Origin: an uncultured Eggerthellaceae bacterium
Lineage (GTDB): Bacteria > Actinomycetota > Coriobacteriia > Coriobacteriales > Eggerthellaceae
Assembly: GCA_949450265.1 (NCBI GenBank)
Contig: CASTMW010000051.1
Coordinates: 1-10,669 of the forward strand
Direction: 5' to 3'
DNA length: 10,669 nt
The notes under the pieces: generated by a model
Databases searched by the model: none
Seen by the model: only the letters and a program-made list of their open reading frames with translations
Told to the model about the DNA's origin: nothing
Part shown: one piece after another, positions 7,087-10,669 of the stretch
How the letters are laid out: every line of letters begins with the position of its first letter
How positions within the stretch are numbered: the stretch's first letter is position 1
Program-made: the position numbers and the translations under genes

Positions 7087-7105
7087 AATGTTCGAAGCGC
7101 CCGGT

Positions 7106-7111
7106 TATACT
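7106..7111 (+). promoter_or_regulatory. Possible -10 box of murT-gatD
   Basis: TATACT lies in an AT-rich island in the divergent region. Transcription would begin near 7118 and leave a leader of roughly 95 bases before the ATG at 7213. The -35 position (around 7083-7088) reads TATAAA, a poor match. Confidence 0.4.
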
Positions 7112-7142
7112 TATTGTCAGGAATGCGTTTCAAGTGGCGGTG

Positions 7143-7195
7143 GCGGCTGTGGTTTGGCGCGCGATCGGTTGTGGCAGCGGCTGTGGTTTGGCGCG
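7143..7195. repeat. 19-bp perfect direct repeat in the murT-gatD leader
   Basis: GCGGCTGTGGTTTGGCGCG occurs at 7143-7161 and 7177-7195, a 34-bp period that is not a multiple of three. It lies between the -10 candidate and the ribosome binding site of the fusion gene. The non-codon period argues that this segment is leader, not coding, and supports the start at 7213 over the TTG at 7114 or the ATG at 7123. Confidence 0.8.
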
Positions 7196-7203
7196 GCGAA
7201 GGC

Positions 7204-7208
7204 AGGAG
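7204..7208 (+). promoter_or_regulatory. Ribosome binding site of murT-gatD
   Basis: AGGAG ends four bases before the ATG at 7213. Spacing is a little short, but no such site precedes the upstream TTG/ATG candidates. A GTG at 7219 is an alternative start with ten-base spacing. Confidence 0.6.
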
Positions 7209-7212
7209 CAGC

Positions 7213-10008
7213 ATGGGTGTGCGGTTTGGTATAGCGAAGGCGACGGCGCGCGGGCTACATTGGGGCTTGACGCATGTGGCACGGCGGCCAGGCGCGAACC
7301 TGCCAGGCAAGGTGGCGCTGAAGCTGGATCCGCAGGCTATCGCGCAGGCGCGGCGGGTGCTGCGGCGCGGCGCGGTCATGGTGACCGGCACGAACGGCAA
7401 GACCACGGTGAACAATCTGCTCGCCGACTGCGTGCAGCGCTCCGGTGCGTCGGTATGCTGCAATCGCACGGGCGCGAACTTGGCGTACGGGGTGGCAAGC
7501 GCGCTTCTGGAATGCCGCGGCGCTGATTGGGGCGTCATTGAGAGCGACGAGCTGTGGTTGGGCAAAAGTCTGCCTGCACTGCAGCCCCGGTTCCTGGTGC
7601 TGCTGAACCTGTTCCGCGATCAGTTGGACCGTTGCGGCGAGATCGACCATATCCAGGATGTCATCGTGGAAGCGCTGGAGAAGAGCCCTCAGACCGTGCT
7701 GATCTTCAACGCCGACGACCCGTTATGTGCCATGGTGGCCGAGCGCGCGACTAAGTTGCCGGAGCGGTCGGGCACGCATTCGGTGGCGTTCGGCACGGCT
7801 GAGCCCATGAATCTGGAGCAGAATGCGGTCAGCGACACCACCATGTGCCAGCGATGCAACAGCATGCTGACCTACGAGTTTCGCCAGTATGGCCAGTTGG
7901 GTGCCTATCGTTGCCCGCAGTGCGGCTTCGCGCGGCCCGCGTTGGATTTCGCTGCCACGAACATTCGCTTCACCTCTACCGATCTGGCCTTTGATGTTTC
8001 ACATGAAATATCAACCGAGATGAATGACAGTTCAGGAGAGGCTGAGACGAATCGCAGCACAATAGACGACTTGCCGCACAAGAAGGATGTTGAAAGTGTT
8101 TCACGTGAGACATGTGCGGTTACCTTCCCGGTGCGTACGCACCTGGCGGGCAGCTACATGGTGTACAACATGCTGGCGGTGGCGGCTGCGGCCACGTGCA
8201 TGGGGTGCGATCCTGCTGATATCCAGGCGGCTATAGATGCGTTCGACCCACAAAACGGCCGGCTGCAAGAGTTCCGAGTGGGCAGTCATCGCACGCTGTT
8301 GAACCTGGCGAAGAACCCGACCGGCTTCAATCAGAACCTGCGCATCGTGGTGCAGCAGGCTACGGCTGATCGAAGCGATGAATGCGCGATAGCGTTCTTC
8401 ATCAACGATCGCGATGTGGATGGCCACGACATCTCGTGGATCTGGGATATCGATTTCGAAGAGCTGAACCGTCTGCCCTATGCGCAGGTATTTGCGGGTG
8501 GCACGCGCAAGCACGACCTGCAGGTGCGCTTGAAGTACGCTGGTGTGCGTGCGCAGCTGATCGACGGCATGGAAGATGTTTTCGCCGATCCGAATCTGCC
8601 AACTGCGGCGGACGTGTACGCCATCGCCAACTACACGGCGCTGGCGCCGGTGCATGCGGAATTGGATGCGCTGCAGGTAGCACCTCCACGCCCCGCGGGG
8701 CCTTCTGCTGTCCTCGCATCACCCGCGGCATCTTCTACCGCATCTGCCGCTCCTGCATCGTCCACTTTGCCTTCTGCCGTACCTGCCGCCTCTGTCCTGC
8801 CCACTTCGCCTTCTTGCGAACAAAAAAATGTTTCACATGAAACATCACTTGATGCTCACCCATCATCACTGCCGCGCGAGTTAGGCTCAGATCGCTCAGA
8901 TCAGGAAAATGTTTCACGTGAAACATTCGATCCTGCGTCGAACGCAGATGCAGTACCGAACGCAGACGCTGCGATGGGCACGGATGCGAAGACGGATGCA
9001 GGTGCGAAGACGGACGCGAGTGCGACATCGGTGGTTCCGGTGGTCATCGCGCATATGTTCCCCGATCTGCTGAACCTTTACGGCGATGGCGGTAACGTGC
9101 GCATCCTAGAGCAGCGGCTGCGCTGGCGCGGTATCCCGGTGGAGGTGCGGCGCGTAGAGCACGGCCAGACCATCGACTTCAATGACGTTGACCTGGTGTT
9201 CCTGGGCGGTGGCCCCGACCGCGAACAAACGCTGGCGGCCGACCAGCTGATGAGCATGCGCGAGGACATCGCCCGCTATGTGGAAGAGGGTGGCCCGGTG
9301 CTGGCCATTTGCGGCGGGTACCAGATACTGGGGCACACGTGGCTTTCCTCCGATGGCGAAGTGCCTGGGTTGGGCGTGCTGAACATCGATACTCGCCGCG
9401 CAGGCACGTCTACCGATCGCCTCATCGATAACATCGCGCTTGCCTCGCCGACCGCCGAGCACCCGGTCATCGGCTACGAGAACCATGCAAGCCGTACGTA
9501 TCTGGGGGCGGCAGTGGAGCCGTTTGGCCGCGTGGTCAGTCGCACGGGGCACGGCAACAACGATGCCGATCATGCCGACGGCGCGCTCTATCGCAACGTG
9601 CTGGGCACCTATCTGCACGGCGCGCTGCTGGCGAAGAATCCAGAAGTTGCCGACTGGCTGTTGGAACGTGCGCTGGCTCGGAATGCCTTGCGCACCGGTG
9701 CCCCAACGCTCACCATCAAGCCGCTTGACGATGTGGTAGAGCTCGCCGCGAACGCCGACATGGCATCTCGCCTGATCCACAAAGGTGCCACCGAGAGTAT
9801 CCAGAAGCGCGCCAGCCGCCTTGAGCGCAATCTGGAAGTGACTGAACGAGAGGCCATTCGGGAGATCGAAGGCGCTGCGACGTCCTTCAAGGAGTTCGAG
9901 CGTATCGAACAACAAGCGCACGGGAAGGCTGACTCTGCTTCGCATCGGGGCCATGCTCCTGGTTGCAATAGCGATAGTTCGCGCACGAAGAAGGGCAGTA
10001 ATGCTTAG
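7213..10008 (+). CDS. murT-gatD: Fused lipid II isoglutaminyl synthase MurT-GatD with embedded parS sites
   Basis: This 931-residue fusion joins two subunits usually encoded separately. The complex amidates D-Glu of the lipid II stem peptide to D-isoglutamine using glutamine and ATP. The MurT part (about 1-490) has P-loop T-G-T-N-G-K-T-T (58-65), N-R-T-G-A-N-L, E-S-D-E, N-L-F-R-D-Q-L-D-R, a four-Cys zinc ribbon (C212, C215, C234, C237) and the C-terminal domain with N-D-R-D-V-D-G-H-D-I-S-W-I-W-D. In the family an Asp of this domain completes the GatD active site. GatD (about 607-825) has the nucleophile C700 in A-I-C-G-G-Y-Q and H802 in G-T-Y-L-H-G. Between them lies a linker of about 115 residues (492-606), rich in Ala, Ser, Pro, then Asp. 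A second non-family segment interrupts MurT at about 258-302. Both carry parS-like sites. The tail after GatD (825-931) is charged and probably helical. The start at 7213 gives the usual MurT N-terminus. rlmH follows after 15 bp. Confidence 0.93.
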   Translation: MGVRFGIAKATARGLHWGLTHVARRPGANLPGKVALKLDPQAIAQARRVLRRGAVMVTGTNGKTTVNNLLADCVQRSGASVCCNRTGANLAYGVASALLECRGADWGVIESDELWLGKSLPALQPRFLVLLNLFRDQLDRCGEIDHIQDVIVEALEKSPQTVLIFNADDPLCAMVAERATKLPERSGTHSVAFGTAEPMNLEQNAVSDTTMCQRCNSMLTYEFRQYGQLGAYRCPQCGFARPALDFAATNIRFTSTDLAFDVSHEISTEMNDSSGEAETNRSTIDDLPHKKDVESVSRETCAVTFPVRTHLAGSYMVYNMLAVAAAATCMGCDPADIQAAIDAFDPQNGRLQEFRVGSHRTLLNLAKNPTGFNQNLRIVVQQATADRSDECAIAFFINDRDVDGHDISWIWDIDFEELNRLPYAQVFAGGTRKHDLQVRLKYAGVRAQLIDGMEDVFADPNLPTAADVYAIANYTALAPVHAELDALQVAPPRPAGPSAVLASPAASSTASAAPASSTLPSAVPAASVLPTSPSCEQKNVSHETSLDAHPSSLPRELGSDRSDQENVSRETFDPASNADAVPNADAAMGTDAKTDAGAKTDASATSVVPVVIAHMFPDLLNLYGDGGNVRILEQRLRWRGIPVEVRRVEHGQTIDFNDVDLVFLGGGPDREQTLAADQLMSMREDIARYVEEGGPVLAICGGYQILGHTWLSSDGEVPGLGVLNIDTRRAGTSTDRLIDNIALASPTAEHPVIGYENHASRTYLGAAVEPFGRVVSRTGHGNNDADHADGALYRNVLGTYLHGALLAKNPEVADWLLERALARNALRTGAPTLTIKPLDDVVELAANADMASRLIHKGATESIQKRASRLERNLEVTEREAIREIEGAATSFKEFERIEQQAHGKADSASHRGHAPGCNSDSSRTKKGSNA
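7995..8010. other. parS-like site 1 (TGTTTCACATGAAATA)
   Basis: It matches the chromosomal ParB (Spo0J) centromere consensus TGTTTCACGTGAAACA at 14 of 16 positions, differing at positions 9 and 15. It lies inside MurT and is read as D-V-S-H-E-I (261-266). This is the weakest of the four; on its own it would be doubtful, but it pairs with site 2. Confidence 0.6.
8097..8112. other. parS-like site 2 (TGTTTCACGTGAGACA)
   Basis: It matches the parS consensus at 15 of 16 positions (position 13 differs) and keeps the central CACGTG. It is read as S-V-S-R-E-T (295-300) and starts 102 bp after site 1. Both sites lie in a segment of MurT that appears to be an insertion relative to the family. Confidence 0.8.
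8829..8844. other. parS-like site 3 (TGTTTCACATGAAACA)
   Basis: It matches the parS consensus at 15 of 16 positions (position 9 is A). It lies in the MurT-GatD linker and is read as N-V-S-H-E-T (539-544). Confidence 0.8.
8910..8925. other. parS site 4, perfect (TGTTTCACGTGAAACA)
   Basis: It is identical to the palindromic 16-bp parS consensus recognised by chromosomal ParB proteins. It lies in the MurT-GatD linker, 81 bp after site 3, and is read as N-V-S-R-E-T (566-571). A perfect 16-mer is expected by chance about 2-3 times in a million windows of this size at even base composition. It probably nucleates ParB spreading and SMC loading near the replication origin (established role of parS; the location is inferred). 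Confidence 0.92.
8986..9021 (+). repeat. 18-bp coding repeat at the end of the MurT-GatD linker
   Basis: Two adjacent 18-bp units begin GCGAAGACGGA and encode A-K-T-D-A-G and A-K-T-D-A-S. They form part of the Ala/Asp-rich stretch (about 575-606) and indicate linker growth by small in-frame duplications. Confidence 0.65.
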
Positions 10009-10023
10009 GCCCGAGGCTCGTCA

Positions 10024-10494
10024 ATGATGCGCATTGCCGTCATAGCGGTGGGCAAGTTGAAGGAGCGCTTCTGGACGCAAGCATGCGATGAGTATCTGAA
10101 GCGGCTAAGTGCGTATGCCGATGTGACCGTGGTGGAAGTGCCTGACGTGGACCCATCGCACTGCGGGGTTGTGCAGGCGCTCGATCGTGAAGCCGAGACC
10201 ATCTTGCGCGCGGTGCCCGAAGACGCCTTCGCTATCCTGCTGGCCATCCGCGCTAAGGAATTTTCCAGCGAGCAGCTGGCTGCCAAGCTGGACGACCTGG
10301 CGCTTTCCGGCCGCAGCAGTGTTGCGCTCGTCATTGGCGGCAGCTATGGGGTGGCGCCTGCCGTGGAAGCTCGGACCAATATGCGCATGTCCTTTGGCCC
10401 CATCACGCTGCCGCACAATCTGGCCCGCGTAGTGCTGCTCGAACAACTCTACCGTGCTTTCAAGATCAACCGCGGCGAGCCGTATCACAAGTAG
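10024..10494 (+). CDS. rlmH: 23S rRNA pseudouridine-1915 N3-methyltransferase RlmH
   Basis: The product is 156 residues, the standard length for this SPOUT-class enzyme, which uses S-adenosylmethionine to methylate pseudouridine 1915 in helix 69 of 23S rRNA on assembled ribosomes. The N-terminus M-R-I-A-V-I-A-V-G-K, the SAM-site G-G-S-Y-G (105-109), L-P-H-N-L-A-R-V-V-L-L-E-Q-L-Y-R-A-F-K, and the invariant C-terminal Y-H-K are all present. Residues 74-78 read A-I-R-A-K where family members commonly have a Gly before the Lys, a minor deviation. Two ATGs stand in tandem (10024 and 10027); GAGG at 10013-10016 serves either. The 15-bp gap from murT-gatD suggests co-transcription. In many Gram-positives rlmH lies near the replication origin, in keeping with the parS cluster next door. 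Confidence 0.95.
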   Translation: MMRIAVIAVGKLKERFWTQACDEYLKRLSAYADVTVVEVPDVDPSHCGVVQALDREAETILRAVPEDAFAILLAIRAKEFSSEQLAAKLDDLALSGRSSVALVIGGSYGVAPAVEARTNMRMSFGPITLPHNLARVVLLEQLYRAFKINRGEPYHK

Positions 10495-10559
10495 GGCATT
10501 GCTAGTAGGGCATTGCTAGCAGGCTATTGCCAGTAGACCATTGCCAGCAGACCATCACG
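10490..10559. repeat. 14-bp tandem repeats starting at the rlmH stop codon
   Basis: Five consecutive 14-bp units follow one another: AGTAGGGCATTGCT twice identically (10490-10503, 10504-10517), then AGCAGGCTATTGCC (10518-10531), AGTAGACCATTGCC (10532-10545) and a degraded AGCAGACCATCACG (10546-10559). The first unit contains the TAG of rlmH. Divergence increases away from the gene. Confidence 0.9.
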
Positions 10560-10614
10560 GCCCCCCGATCGTTCCTGGCCGCTCTTCTCTGATCGCATTG
10601 AGCTACGTTGGAGT

Positions 10615-10657
10615 ACGCCGGATAGCTCTTTCGATCGTTTACCGGCGTCTTTCTCTT
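10615..10657 (+). terminator. Possible weak terminator downstream of rlmH
   Basis: ACGCCGG (10615-10621) can pair with CCGGCGT (10642-10648) across a 20-base loop, and the second arm is followed by a pyrimidine-rich CTTTCTCTT. The long loop and interrupted T-run make this a weak candidate. Confidence 0.3.
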
Positions 10658-10669
10658 GAGCGTTCCTAA

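Noticed and set aside
7114..7212. Earlier start (TTG 7114 or ATG 7123) for MurT-GatD
   Set aside because: The extra residues are Arg/Trp-rich and not MurT-like, a direct repeat with a period not divisible by three lies there, and a Shine-Dalgarno precedes the ATG at 7213.
8735..9028. Minus-strand open frame containing M-F-H-V-K-H-F twice
   Set aside because: It is the antisense shadow of the fusion linker. The peptide arises because parS palindromes read as F-H-V-K-H on the other strand, a known source of spurious short protein annotations.
10490..10559. CRISPR array
   Set aside because: The 14-bp units are directly adjacent without spacers and too short for CRISPR repeats.

Overview
The window looks like chromosomal DNA of a GC-rich, anaerobic Gram-positive bacterium, most likely a member of the Coriobacteriia (Eggerthellaceae/Slackia type). 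This is an inference: coding regions are GC-rich, there is an oxygen-detoxifying flavodiiron protein typical of anaerobes, a MurT/GatD lipid II amidating enzyme typical of Gram-positives, and small membrane-anchored HTH and DUF4190-like proteins of a style common in that class. No species is claimed.

Layout. Positions 2-157 hold the AT-rich 3' end of an unrecognised plus-strand gene. From 7039 down to 175, six genes are read on the minus strand. In transcription order they are an ion-transporter-superfamily permease (7039-5765), an XRE-type HTH protein with a C-terminal membrane domain (5620-4646), a DUF4190-like membrane protein with an extracellular beta-rich domain (4467-3631), a small HTH protein (3527-3066), a Ser/Thr protein kinase with a C-terminal membrane domain (3001-1697), and an A-type flavoprotein/flavodiiron protein (1356-175). 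A divergent control region (7040-7212) separates these from the plus-strand pair: a 931-residue MurT-GatD fusion (7213-10008) and rlmH (10024-10494), only 15 bp apart.

The most striking content is in the MurT-GatD gene. Four 16-bp sites match the chromosomal centromere sequence parS (TGTTTCACGTGAAACA) with 2, 1, 1 and 0 mismatches. They come as two pairs. One pair lies in a segment inside MurT that looks inserted; the other lies in the long low-complexity linker joining MurT to GatD. All four are read in the same codon phase as V-S-(H/R)-E. The gene therefore seems to be both a cell-wall amidation enzyme and a ParB loading region, with the DNA sites placed where the protein tolerates extra sequence. 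This fits an origin-proximal location; rlmH is also often found near the replication origin.

Shorter signals include a 19-bp direct repeat in the murT-gatD leader, 14-bp tandem repeats running out of the rlmH stop codon, a 17-bp tandem duplication across the kinase stop codon, and a 9-bp hairpin in the leader of the DUF4190-like gene.
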